Positions 1-10,578 of a stretch of 64,000 nt of DNA are shown piece by piece; within the stretch, counting starts at the first letter, position 1; every line of letters starts with the position of its first letter. The translations under genes and the position numbers were made by a program. The notes beneath the pieces are model-generated. The model saw only the letters and a program-made list of their open reading frames with translations, was not told the DNA's origin and searched no databases. Source of the stretch: Diadema setosum (taxonomy: Eukaryota; Echinodermata; Echinoidea; Diadematoida; Diadematidae); the NCBI RefSeq assembly GCF_964275005.1, contig NC_092685.1, positions 27,389,649 through 27,453,648 of the forward strand. The letters are read 5' to 3'.

Positions 1-361
1 AGAAATTCCCAGCGGTATCTAAATTGGCACGAGTGTGAAGAAATTCGCGGACGGCTCAAAAATATCCTCCGTAGTACATTGTACGGCCGTACGCGTGTAT
101 GTAACTGGTTAGACCGTGTCTTTCGAAATCACTGAATTGAGCATCTTGAGGTAAGACTCGTATAAGCATTTAATAATGAGTATCTTGGGTAATTGGGTAG
201 GCTGTATTTTGCAATATTAACCCGCATGTATTGCTATACCATTCTAATTTGGTTAGGGTGTCAACAACTAGCTCAGGTAAGAGTGGAGAAGGTCAGCAGC
301 AGGGGAGGGAGTGGTGAGTGTGTCGGTACGGTGCGTGCGTGGAGAAGCATATAAATTTATT
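1..361. other. unassigned left edge
   Basis: No coding exon is supported here. There are splice-donor-like strings (gaggtaagact near 150, caggtaagag near 275) and a few CpG-containing stretches, so part could be untranslated exon or promoter of a gene running off the left edge. I cannot assign it. Confidence 0.3.
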
Positions 362-1309
362 TACAGAGCGTATCAAAAAAAAAAAGGTAATCCAACTTTG
401 GAGGGCTGCCATTTCTTAATTGTCAGTAATGAAGAGCACAATGTTAGTTGTAAGGTAAGAGGAACTCTTCCTCTTTCCATTGATACCTAATTATGTTGAC
501 AATTGTCATGCATGACTGAGTACATGGACTTTAAAGACAGCAATGACAAATAAATCGCACTTTTTCCAAGTTTGCGTGTTGAGAAGGAACAATGCATGTC
601 TGACTGTCGACTGCATGGATGAGATCTGTCAATGAAAATTGCCAAATAGGCCAGAATGTACGAATGTAAGTTTGTGTTCAGGTTTTGTGTTTAGGGTTTG
701 TGTTTAGGTTTTCTCCTAACATTTTATGGTTCATAACCTTTAACATGGCCTTTTGTCCGAAAACTTGGTTGCTCCCATTACCCACAAAGCAAAGGCCAAC
801 CCACACAATCCATTTTTCTCTGTTCATATTCAACACACATAGGCCTAGCTCCCAGTGGCAAACCATGTCTTGAATATGAAGAGATTAAAATGGATAGGCC
901 CTAATGGTTTCGCCTTAATGGGAAGGACCAAATATCGACAACATGGCCATGTTGAAGGTTATGAATCATAAAATGTTCAAAGAAACACTAAAATACAGAT
1001 CTGCACTCGTGCAGGCTGGCCTGATGGTTTGACCACTCTCATTGACAGATCTCATCCATGCAGTCAGACATGCACTGTTTCTGCACAATAACACGCACAC
1101 TTGGAAAAAGTGCAATTTGTCATTGTTGTCTTTAAAGTCCATGTGCTCGGTCATGCATGACAATTGTCAACATAATTAGGTATCAATAGAAAGAGGAAGA
1201 GTTCCTCTTTCCTTACAACTACTGTAACATTGTCCTCTTCATAACTGACAATTAAGAAATGGCAGCCCTCCAAAGTTGGATTATCTTTTTTTTTTTTATA
1301 TGCTCTGTA
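362..1309. mobile_element. fold-back TIR element, TA-flanked
   Basis: The first ~300 bases reappear in reverse complement at the end. Shared landmarks are tacagagc, the A-run, aatccaactttggagggc, the gaggaactcttcctcttt block and gacaattgtcatgcatgac. A second inverted match joins ~719-750 to ~941-977, so almost the whole element folds back. The ends read TACAGAGC and GCTCTGTA, which fits TA target duplication of the Tc1/mariner/pogo type. Arms differ by many substitutions and small indels, so it is not recent. No transposase ORF is visible, so it is non-autonomous. Confidence 0.75.
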
Positions 1310-1431
1310 GAACCTCACAGTAGTTCTGTGGGAGAAGTTACTAACAGTTACACGACGTAGCGAGCGCGACTGGGCTGTGTACTCGTATAGTTTCCGTATA
1401 CCGCATACAGTCTACACAACAGAACACTCAC

Positions 1432-1460
1432 TGACACTGGTCACTGCTGCTGCAGACATG
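1432..1460 (-). CDS. possible first coding exon of an unidentified gene
   Basis: On the minus strand an ATG at 1460 opens nine codons reading MSAAAVTSV, followed at once by a consensus donor (A|gtgagt). The surrounding 1330-1510 segment is richer in CpG than its neighbours, as at a promoter-proximal first exon. If real, the gene runs leftwards out of the window with the fold-back element at 362-1309 in its first intron. A nine-codon exon is weak evidence and no family can be named. Confidence 0.2.
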
Positions 1461-1509
1461 ACGGATTGACGGGGCCGTGGCGTGAGCGCTCCGCTCCTTG
1501 TAGAAATTC

Positions 1510-2630
1510 TAACGCATTAGTGGTAAATTACCTAAATTTACACTGTTATTGTTGTTGTTGTTGTTATTTGAATTTATTTGGCGTTTATCATTCCTCAAGG
1601 AATATTTACACCAAATCTACGTTCATAAAATTACTTTAAATTTTCAAATTTTACCCTATATTATTTTCATTTTATTGAAAATAATTCAAAATAATGTATT
1701 ATATCAAATAAATCTCCCTCACTGGCCTCGGTTCGAGCTGCCCAATCAACGATCGTATTTTCTGGCCAGCCCGACTCAATACCTTTAGCAGACTTCTCAG
1801 CAAAGAGGGGCCGTGATTGGTTGTCCGCCTGCCTAACCTTGTAGGCCATACACGAGAGGGGCTCGATCGATACTCATGATTAATCTGTTCGCGTTCGGGC
1901 TAGTCTACTGTCTAGTCGCAGGTAGACACAGTAAATTTACTGTAGTAGTTACACCATACAGGCACCAGGATTCGATTTGCGATAGTAACGTTAGCTCTAA
2001 TACTAGAAATATCTAGTATGACCATAAGTGGTCAGACCAGACACGTTGTGGGACCGGACTAAAAATTTACTTCCACAAACACAATAAAATCCCATAAAAT
2101 AAGCATAAAATACAATGGCTTTTGAATAGATATTTTATACCAATTTTTGAGGTAATTTCTCTCAAGCAAAATTCGGCAATTTGTTTCATAATTTGTCAAC
2201 CAGAAGAAGCGCGCAATATTCTATCACATGCGCGATGTGAAACTTGTGCGCGTGTTTGAGTCAGAAACAACAAACTTCAGTGTTAATCCATTCCCATAGA
2301 CAATACACGGAGGCTGGCTACAACGTTCAAAATATATTTGCAAGGGTTTCAGTTAAGTTCTCTAATTAAAACAAAAATTGATTTTGTTCGCTTTGCTTTG
2401 GAAGAACTGTTAAGTAGGGCCTATCATTTTCAGAACCTCATCATTGTGTATTGGAATATTTTTATTGAGAATGGCAATGTGAAAAATTCATCTAAATCTC
2501 AACTCCGGGTACACACCCCCCCCCCCCCCCCCCCATCATAATAGGCACTAACTTATATTGTTTGTAACGTTAGAAGTATTAAGTCCTCGGCCTTTCTGCT
2601 GATCCCTTGCACTTTCATAATTTCTCTTTT
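1510..2630. other. intergenic, no gene seen
   Basis: AT-rich sequence with a (TTG)n run near 1548-1566 and a C-run of about 19 bases at 2516-2534. The short ORFs show no family resemblance. No element boundary was recognised. Confidence 0.5.
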
Positions 2631-3650
2631 TGTCCCCGCCGAACGAGTTCGAGCAGGGGACTATGAAACGGGCTCCGTACGTGTTTGTGTCCGTGCTAAC
2701 GAGAGTATACTTGTGTGGCTAGGAGAACAATAGTGCACAATAGATGGCCTTTATTCCATCAGGCTTGTGTGGCTAAAATTTTTGCTTGTGTGTCTATTTT
2801 AACAAAAGGGAGAACAAAGGGGTAGACACACAAGCATATCACCGTGAGGTCGTCCGTGTGTGTGTCCGTGTGTCCGTGTGTGATCAAAATCTTCAATATG
2901 CTACTTCTCTGTCATTTATGAGCCAATTTTGATTCTGTTTGCTTTATATGATAGCACTATGTGGGAGCTTTGAAACTTCTACACAGAATTTCAGTTGTGA
3001 CCTTTGACCTTGACCTTTGACCTATATTGTACATTTTCCTACAAAATGCTACTCCTTCGCCATTTCTAACCCGATTTCGATTCCGTTTGCTTTATGTGAT
3101 GGCACTAGTTGAGGGCTTCAAAACTTCTACACAGAATTTTGACCTTTGACTTCTTTGACCTTTGACCTTGATTTTTTGACCTGTATTGTACATTTTGCTA
3201 CAAAATGCTACTCCTTCGCCATTTCTAACCCGATTTCGATTCCGCTCGCTTTATGTGATGGCACTAGGTGAGGGCTTCAAAACTTCTACACAGAATTTTG
3301 ACCTTTGACTTCTTTGACCTTTGACCTTGATTTTTGACCTATATTGTACATTGGCTACAAAATGCTACTCCTTCACCATTTCTAACCCGATTTTGATTCT
3401 GTTTGCTTTATGTGATGGCGATACGTAAGGGCTTCAAAACTTCTTCATAGAATTTTGACCTTTGACCTTGATTTTTGACCTGTATTGTACATTTTGCTAC
3501 AAAATGCTACTCCTTCGCCATTTCTAACCCGATTTCGATTCCGTTTGCTTTATGTGATGGCACTAGCTGAGGGCTTCAAAACTTCTTCACAGAATTTTGA
3601 CCTTTGACTTCTTTGACCTTTGACCTTGATTTTTTGCCTATATTAATCTG
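2631..3650. mobile_element. tandem-repeat TIR element, copy 1 (3' end lost)
   Basis: Starts with tgtccccgccgaacgagttc, identical to the start of the element at 58891. A GT/CCGT-rich leader is followed by about five units of 140-160 bp. Each unit carries the landmarks gctactccttcgccatttct, gtgatggcactag and TGACCTTTGACCTTGA. The CGGCGGGGACA right terminus of copy 2 is missing, so this copy is truncated or degraded. It also contains an insertion at about 2705-2845. Perfect DR1 motifs begin at 2998, 3011, 3156, 3315, 3456 and 3614. Confidence 0.75.
2705..2845. mobile_element. small TIR insertion nested in the tandem-repeat element
   Basis: This stretch is absent from the second copy of the host element. 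It has imperfect inverted ends: tatacttgtgtggcta on the left and the reverse complement of tatgcttgtgtgtcta on the right. A related end, tatacacttgtgtggctata, lies at about 3695-3714. Boundaries are approximate. Confidence 0.45.
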
Positions 3651-4677
3651 ATACAGCATTATCCAGCTTCTCTGTCTGTATGGATATGTGAAGTATACAC
3701 TTGTGTGGCTATATCCAACCACTCAGGCCATGGCTACAGCGACGTGTGTGACTGGATAGTAAAGACATACGCGTGTGGTTGTATACCAAGTCCAAGGTAC
3801 ACTCAGGCCCGGCGATATGGTGCAACTCTGCGATAAGAGGCCAAAGCTTTTGAATTCGTAACGGTCATCGAAGCACTGTGCGAAGTGAAAGACAAAAAAA
3901 TCTCGAAAGTTCACCTCCTCGTATCTCCCTTTTTTTACCACCAAATCCCTTGAAACTTCACACTGTTGTATCTAATATGGATATATCATTCTTCATATAT
4001 GATTTTTTTTTGTGAAAATGCTGATGTATCTTTCGAGATATGTGTATTTTTCTGTTTGAGTTGACTGTGGGAAAGGGTTACGATTATTTCCCAACACAAG
4101 TCTGCGCCAGCATGAATATGCATTTGATTAACATATTGCTAGTCTGTATACTCCAGACTCACTACCTGCGAAGTTTTGTGTTTGCGCAATTAGTAGTTAG
4201 GTGAAAATCAGGGCAAAAAGACAACTGAATTTAAGAGAAAATACTGGACATGCACAACTAGATAATCCTCCTGCGCATGCGTTCTCTACTGGCCAACACA
4301 CGCTTAGCCAATCAGCAGTGTCAGGTTCGGCGCACGGTGACAGGGTTCGGTTTTCGGTCCACAGGGTGGTACGTGGGTGAGAGACGAACCCTACAATGCA
4401 CTTCAACTGTTTCATGCAGCACGAAAACTGATACATCGGACTGCGTACTGCTTACGCTATGGATTTTACGTGGGTCACAAGTGACTGTGATCTGGATTTT
4501 TTCCTGACATAATCGCGCGCCAAAGGATACAGAAAAGATATTTGGAACACAGTATGGATATACTACCATAAGTCATACATGTATACCGAAGTTTCATTTT
4601 TGGGCAATGAAGGAAAATGTGAGAAAATAACACTTGTTTAGAGACCAAATTTTCTGTTTTGGAAGCTAAGTTTCCAG
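3651..4677. other. intergenic, no gene seen
   Basis: Unique-looking sequence with a partial relative of the nested element at ~3690-3790 (tgtgtggct near both sides). The overlapping ORFs at 4197-4569 have no recognisable domain and no splice continuity. Confidence 0.4.
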
Positions 4678-5902
4678 GGCTTGTGCCGAAAGGGTGGGTT
4701 GGGTGGTGGCGCGTCGCGTTAATGGGAACACCACCCTTCGTCCAAAGCCCCCCCGGTTTTGCCGAAAGGGTGCGTTGGGAGCGTTGGGTCGCGTCGCGTT
4801 GACTGGAACCCCACCCTTCGTCCAAAGCCCCCCCGGTTTTGCCGAAAGGGTGCGTTGGTACTTTTTCTCATGTAATATTAAAAGACGAGTTTTGAATTTA
4901 TATTTAACCTTCAAACAACCATTTCAAAGAGGCTATCGTCCGGATCGGTTTACACTCTATTACCACTTGGTCTACAGCCAGTTGGTCTAATAGGCTGTTT
5001 GATATCAGTTGGTCTAATAACCAGTTGGTCTAGTCATCATTTTGTCCAATTACTGTTTGGTGTAATTGTTATTTGATTTAATTACTATTTGGTCTACATT
5101 TGGTCTACTATTTCGTCTAATAATAGACATTCGGTCTATTTTTGGTCTAACACCAGTTTATATCATCAAATACCGATTTGGTCTATTATGAGTTGGTCTA
5201 ATTCCATTTCGTCTAATCATCAAATGGTCTAAAATGAAACCAAATTTGTCCAATATAAATTTGGTGTACACATTAATTTTGGTCCATTGCCCAGTTGGTC
5301 TAGCCTCTGTCTATCATCATTTAATCTACACCCATTTAGTCTAATAACCATTGATCGTATTGTCATTTGGTCTAATAGCCAGCCTCCTGGTCTAATCAGG
5401 TACCATTTGGTCCATAATCGTTTCGTCTATATGACCAAATGGGCTATTTTTTTTTTTTTTTTTGGGGGGGGGGGGGTTCTACGACTACGGACTACCCTCT
5501 GACCCTGCATTGAGGGAGAAAACAGATGTTCATACATATGAAATAAGATTAGGGTAAAGTTTAGGGTCCCTCGCCCCTCCCCCATGGTGCCAGACCAACT
5601 GGCTGTAGACCAAGTGGTAATAGAGTGTAAACCGATCCGGACGATAGCCTCTTTGAAATGGTTGTTTGAAGGTTAAATATAAATTCAAAACTCGTCTTTT
5701 AATATTACATGAGAAAAAGTACCAACGCACCCTTTCGGCAAAACCGGGGGGGCTTTGGACGAAGGGTGGGGTTCCAGTCAACGCGACGCGACCCAACGCT
5801 CCCAACGCACCCTTTCGGCAAAACCGGGGGGGCTTTGGACGAAGGGTGGTGTTCCCATTAACGCGACGCGCCATCACCCAACCCACCCTTTCGGCACAAG
5901 CC
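4678..5902. mobile_element. fold-back element with 311-bp terminal inverted repeats
   Basis: Bases 4678-4988 and 5592-5902 are reverse complements with about one visible difference (gtggtggcg versus gtgatggcg). Each arm contains two-plus direct copies of a ~80-90 bp block (ccgaaagggtg...ccaaagcccccccggttttg). The centre, 4989-5450, is a degenerate array of ttggtctaat-type motifs and ends in a T/G homopolymer run. No transposase is present. The near-identity of the arms suggests recent insertion or gene conversion between arms. A target duplication is not clear. Confidence 0.85.
4970..5450. repeat. degenerate TTGGTCTAAT tandem array
   Basis: About twenty occurrences of TTGGTCTA(A/C) or close variants, spaced roughly 15-25 bases apart, form the loop of the fold-back element. 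No coding potential is apparent. Confidence 0.7.
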
Positions 5903-6210
5903 AGTTTCGACGTTATTTTCACAGGTTTATCCTCAATAAAACCCAAAATAACTACATGTAACATTGCCAGACACAGAGAATAGTTTCTCCTTCAATTTGC
6001 TGTACATAGATTTAATCATTTGACGGCTTCTGAGGTGAGATATTGCAACTGTCCTGCAACACTTCCCCAGTGGTTTTGCATACGCAAGCTGTTTACATTA
6101 TGCAAATGAGGCTTTGAAGTCATATGCTTTTGGCGAATAAATTGCACCGTATCGCCGCGCCTGCGCTGCCTATGTTAAAACCGTGATCATGATTGTTTTA
6201 CGGGTAACTG
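5903..6210 (+). promoter_or_regulatory. putative promoter/5' UTR of the ETAA1-like gene
   Basis: The interval between the fold-back element and the first ETAA1 codon. It holds an octamer-type motif ATGCAAAT at 6100-6107 and a short CpG-richer patch at ~6150-6170. No TATA box was identified. Assignment rests only on position. Confidence 0.35.
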
Positions 6211-6370
6211 ATGTGTTGTGTATACGACAGATCTGGTTTAGACACCATGCGAAGGACTCGACCCCTCTCACGCTCCAGCTCTCAAGATTCTCCCGTGACT
6301 GACAATGAGAGGGACATCCTGTGGGGGGATTCCCCACCTGCCAGAAGAGTATGTCTCCCTACAACTCCAG
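6211..6370 (+). CDS. ETAA1: ETAA1 exon 1
   Basis: Starts at the first in-frame ATG after the CpG patch; a second ATG at 6247 precedes RRTRPLSRSSSQDSP. Ends in the donor CCAG|gtacgt, phase 1. Contains the conserved DILWGDSPPARR block found at the N terminus of ETAA1 proteins. Confidence 0.8.
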
Positions 6371-7004
6371 GTACGTATCTAGATATGCAGTAGTGACTGA
6401 CATATTGGGTGTCGCCTTTGTTGTGTGTATGTGACCTGAAATCATTCCCCCATTAGTGGAGATCTTAATATTACATTTTGGGGAACCTTTCAGAGCAAAA
6501 AAAAAATCCATTGATCAGGATGGCAAATGATGTATTAAAAAAGAGAAAGAAGAAGTTACTACATGTACTAAATATAATAACACAAGTAACAGAGATGCAA
6601 TCTGTTACTTTGTTGCTGGAATTTGTACTGTTTTTTTTTTTTTTTTTTTTTTGTTTTGTTTTGCCAGGTATACTTTTCATAAAAATACTGTCTTTCCCAA
6701 ATTGCATTACTACATGTCAATTGCAGGAGAGGTAAAAATGCTGCTTTTCCACCAAAAATATGCCTTTTGACCCTTAGAATACTGCAATTCTGTTTACAGG
6801 ATTGGCATCCATGAAGTAGACATAACCTTTTCTGTACTGTTTTCTCACAGGGAGAAGAATCACAAGGTCTCACGCTGCAGAGCAAGACCTGGCTGACCTC
6901 ATTGACTGTGTGCATCCAAAGGTATGGAGTTTAAGATTCTGCATGAATGAAACAGCCTTTTTGCTCTTCCTAAGGATGAAGATATAGACGATGAATTTTT
7001 CCAC

Positions 7005-7050
<46 letters not shown>

Positions 7051-10000
7051 CAGTGAGCTTGTGCAAATTATGTATATCATATCTGAAAAGGTCTTTTTTT
7101 AATAGAACAGAGGCCTGTTTTATCAAAAGATATAATCGATTTTAAATTTCCTTAACACACAGGCTGCCATAGACTTATGATAGAAATCAACTTTAATTAT
7201 AATCAATTTTAACTCTTCATAAAACAGGGCCCTGATGTCTTCCTTACTGATTGTATGTAAGATTGACAACTTTGATTTATGCTCTTGGACATATTTCCCT
7301 TGGACTGCCCTAGGACCTGTAAATGTTACAATTTTTCTCATGTTATTGTTGTTGTTGTTTGTTTCCAGGAAGATTGCCATCCTTTGTGTCACTTTTTATA
7401 ATCAAATAATTATGGTAAATAGTAATACCTTAACCAGTTTTTGACACTAACTTTTTTCCCAGGTGGCCCAAAAGGACTACAAATTTGATGGCCCCAGTGG
7501 AAATGTAGCTGCCCAAAATAAAAGGGAACAAAACGATCCTTTTTGAATCTTAGTTGCCCAATCGGGCCATCAGAAAATAGCTGTTTTTGTAATTTGATGG
7601 CCAGACATCAGTTTTGAGTGTCCTGAACCATCGAGCCACAGCTATGTCAAGCTCTGCCTTACCTAAGTTGCTGCTTCATGTTTGTCTGCAATGATGCTGT
7701 TTCTCTTCCAAATGACAGGAAAACAAAGAGTCAAACACCCCTCCACTCCTTGGACTTTGGATGAAGAACAGGCAAGAGCCTGGCTCATCAGGAAAGAAGA
7801 GACATAGACCGACCAGGTAAATTATATTCAGGTCATTTGCATGAAGTTACTCTATACTATTGAAATACCCTTTCAACAGACAATGACATTTTTTGTAAGT
7901 GTATTTCAACAATGAAAAAAAAAAAAAAAAGCAAATGATAACAAATCCAAGGGCCTGAATTCACGAGAGTGGTACAATTGAAACCATGGTTTAAACTTTG
8001 GATAATTTGCATGGAGCGCCAAGTGTCGCATGGCCTATTTCGTTACGAAATGTTGTCGTTTCGTTACAACGAAATGAACATTTCATCAATGAAATGGTTT
8101 TTTCGACTACGAAATGACTGACTTCATAATGAAGTAGGCCACATGACACTTGGCGCTCAAGACAAATTGTCCATGGTTTGAACCATGGTTTCAATTGTAC
8201 CACCTTTGTGAATTCGGGCCAAGGAGTCTAAGGCTATGTTTACTCTCAAACCAGGAAGTCTGTGTTGTGCACATACATACATCTGACTAAGAGCTCCATC
8301 AAGAGCTCATTGTAGCGATAGGTAAGGAATGAGGCGAAAATGTAATTTCTCTCTGGTTATCCCAATTGTATTTACAAAACATCAAATAGGCCAACCAGGA
8401 GAACGAACGGAAGGAAGCTCTCGAGGACTGGACTGGACAAAGGTGTACTGAACGACCTCAAGATTTTGAAAGAGTGGACGGGTAACCTCACTGCTGCCAT
8501 TGAGGAAGCCGCCAAGCACCAGGAGAAGGTCGATGGAGGCGGAGACAGAGGAACAGAAGAACTGGTGGAGCCAGAAAGGTTGCCAGATCCCATGGACTGT
8601 GATGACGTGCAACTCCCCGAGGAGAGTGGCTGTAAAGGAGCAAGATTGGAGGACGGCAAGCCAAGTAGTTTGAGTCACTCCATCACGGATGACCTGTGGG
8701 GAAACGATGACTGGCTTGATGACGATTCCATCATCAGGATAGCCACTCAGGTGGAAAATGAGGCTCTGACCCAACAGAAGCAACAGCAGGAACACTCCAA
8801 CCGTAGGACCTCGGATGAGGCCGATGTAATATCTCCATCTCAGACTCTGGCAAACTCAAGAACGGCGGGCAAGACTAGTGAGTGGGGTCGTCAGGGCCCC
8901 CAGCAGTCATGCAAGACATTTTCCTTTAATCCACAAAACTTGTCAACAAACTCATCCAGCAACATGAGTAGGGTCATTACAAGAAACATGAGTGGTAATC
9001 GCTCTCAAGTCACAAATCAAACGGGAAAGCAGCACTTGCATGCGAGCTCACATCCTCAAAAGACCATGAGAAGAACATCTCCAACCATCCAAACGTTGCC
9101 TTTTGACACTAAAAGGACAGCTGAAAAGTCAGTTTTGAAAACCAGCAGTGCAAACATCAAAATGTCAAAGCAAGCACCCATGATGCAAAAAAGAGACAGC
9201 CATTCTCTTCCGAACAGGCCATTGTGTAGGAGCAGCCCAAAACCTTCAAGCGTTGTTAGGAATTCTGCAGTCCCGTCTATCGTGGGGACTGCAGGCCAAG
9301 CGAAAGCAGCATCAAAGGAGAAGCCAAGCATCGATGACAGCCTTGATGATTTGTTTGGAGACAACAGTCTTCCCGACGACATGCTGCTGGCTCTCCTGGA
9401 CAATGATTCTGACTTTGAAGAGTGCAGCAAAAAGGTCACAGCTCCTGCCCCGAACAGCAGCAGTGCCAACAAGCTGAGTGGTGTGCATGTAGCATCGTCA
9501 ACATCAGCATCATCAACATCATCAGCAGCGTTACCAACGTCAGCATGGACTCAAACATGCAATAAAACGGTAACATCTTCATCTGTGTCGTGGGCAGCAT
9601 CCAGGCACACTTCCTCAGGAAGAGGAACAGCGAAGCACTGTGCTAAGAGTCCTCCAGCCAGGCAGTCCACACAGGCCGCCGGTCAACCCACTGGCCAGCC
9701 CACACTGCGTTCATCGTCCAGGGCCACAAGATCGTCTGACCGCTTGTCCTCTCGCCTCCCCGAGGCCGTGGACCAACCTGCACAGCAGAAGCAGCTAGCA
9801 TTGTCATTGCCTGAGATGTCCTGTGCAGAATCTCACAATGAAAGGAGGAGTCTCTCCCAACCTGTCACACCATCAGCAAAGAAAGGTACACCTCTATTTG
9901 ATTTTCCATTTGGTCCCCCCCCCAAAAAAAAAAAAAAAATCAAGGTGTGAATTAGCATGAATCATCACTCCTTACTGATTAAGTATTGTATTGTTTTCTA

Positions 10001-10578
10001 TGTAGCTGTAGAGTTGCTCTGTTTTGCAGTTAATACCTTTTCATGAATTTAGACACTTGCATCTCTGCTTGATCTGGACATATCATGAGGCAGGGTCAAA
10101 TAACATCCTTGAAAGGAAGGTAATACCTCTGTAAAATATTGGAAATCATGTATTTCATTAGTATTATACAACTGGGTAGAAATTCTATGTGAATGACTTA
10201 ATGAAAATGTATGTCTATTTCAAGGTCTCCATGATGTACAGATGTTTAATTACAAGGCACTTAATTACTTAAGGTACTTAATTACAAGGCACTGTTTTCT
10301 TGTTAGAGTGTCTTTACTTATGGACCGGTTTGCATCTCCCCATTTACTGTGGATACTAAAATGGTTAAAACACTTTGTGTATGTGCCCACAGACAATGAA
10401 CATCAGCTTGTAAATGACAAATTGTAGATGTGCCCTTATTACACTGTCTTGCATGCTTGTTTCTGTGTCTGCAGACCACATTCACTTACAGAGATTCTGC
10501 AGTCAGCAAGAGATTGAGCAGAAGCGACAAGCAGCACTTGCCAAGAGAAAGCAGCGCCACAACAAACCATTTGTCTGA
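6211..10578 (+). CDS. ETAA1: ETAA1-like ATR activator / RPA-binding protein, five exons
   Basis: The spliced model (6211-6370, 6851-6921, 7719-7816, 8390-9885, 10475-10578) gives 642 aa with every intron phase matching. ETAA1 is recruited by RPA to stalled replication forks and activates ATR-ATRIP. Matches to the vertebrate family are: an N-terminal DILWGDSP block (human NDIFWDQNSP); GRRITRS...IDCVHPK; and LLGLWMKN with Trp91 aligned to the ATR-activating tryptophan of human ETAA1 (LDMWIGE). The large exon has acidic-aromatic motifs DDLWGNDDWLDDD (from ~210) and DDLFGDNSLPDD (from ~429). The C terminus, CSQQEIEQKRQAALAKRKQR, matches the RPA32-binding helix of the family. The middle is Ser/Thr-rich and probably disordered. 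It is shorter than human (926 aa). An in-frame Met at 6247 is an alternative start. It converges on FBXO28 downstream. Confidence 0.88.
6851..6921 (+). CDS. ETAA1: ETAA1 exon 2
   Basis: Acceptor tttctcacag|GG and donor AAAG|gtatgg. Encodes GRRITRSHAAEQDLADLIDC then VHPK, aligning with GRKKQIYTTDSDEISHIVNR of the vertebrate protein. Phase 1 in, phase 0 out. Confidence 0.8.
7007..7049. repeat. (TG)n microsatellite in ETAA1 intron 2
   Basis: Uninterrupted TG dinucleotide run of about 21 units. Confidence 0.95.
7112..7232. mobile_element. MITE, 'ggcctgttttat' family, copy 1
   Basis: Ends aggcctgttttat and ataaaacagggccc are imperfect inverted repeats. The interior cacacaggctgccatagactta recurs in the copy at 15912-16015. 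About 120 bp, no ORF; lies in ETAA1 intron 2. Confidence 0.7.
7719..7816 (+). CDS. ETAA1: ETAA1 exon 3 (ATR-activating Trp)
   Basis: Acceptor aatgacag|GA and donor CCAG|gtaaat, phase 0 to 2. Encodes ENKESNTPPLLGLWMKNRQE followed by a Lys/Arg-rich end. The Trp (residue 91) corresponds to the tryptophan reported as essential in the ATR-activating domain of human ETAA1. Confidence 0.8.
7951..8220. mobile_element. fold-back MITE in ETAA1 intron 3
   Basis: Left end gggcctgaattcac and right end gtgaattcgggcc are inverted, and the arms continue through gtggtacaattgaaaccatgg. About 270 bp. The centre is rich in CGAAATG/CATTTCG. No ORF. Confidence 0.85.
8390..9885 (+). CDS. ETAA1: ETAA1 exon 4 (large, disordered, acidic-aromatic motifs)
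   Basis: Acceptor caaatag|GCC, donor AAAG|gtacac, phase 2 to 1, about 498 codons. A basic start leads to KILKEWTGNL, then DDLWGNDDWLDDDSIIRI (nt 8688 onward) and DDSLDDLFGDNSLPDDMLLA (nt 9333 onward). Both resemble acidic/hydrophobic RPA70N- or ATR-interacting motifs. The rest is Ser/Thr/Gln-rich low complexity. Reading through the donor stays open to a stop at 9948-9950 (see findings). Confidence 0.85.
10475..10578 (+). CDS. ETAA1: ETAA1 exon 5 (RPA32-binding C terminus)
   Basis: Acceptor gtctgcag|AC, phase 1 in. Encodes DHIHLQRFCSQQEIEQKRQA, then ALAKRKQRHNKPFV and TGA at 10576-10578. The EIxxKRQxALxKR signature is the RPA32 winged-helix ligand motif shared by ETAA1, SMARCAL1, TIPIN and XPA. 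Confidence 0.87.

Noticed and set aside
4475-5983. Mirror-image ORFs encoding the same peptide on both strands
   Set aside because: They are the two arms of the fold-back element, with low-complexity translation and no known domain.
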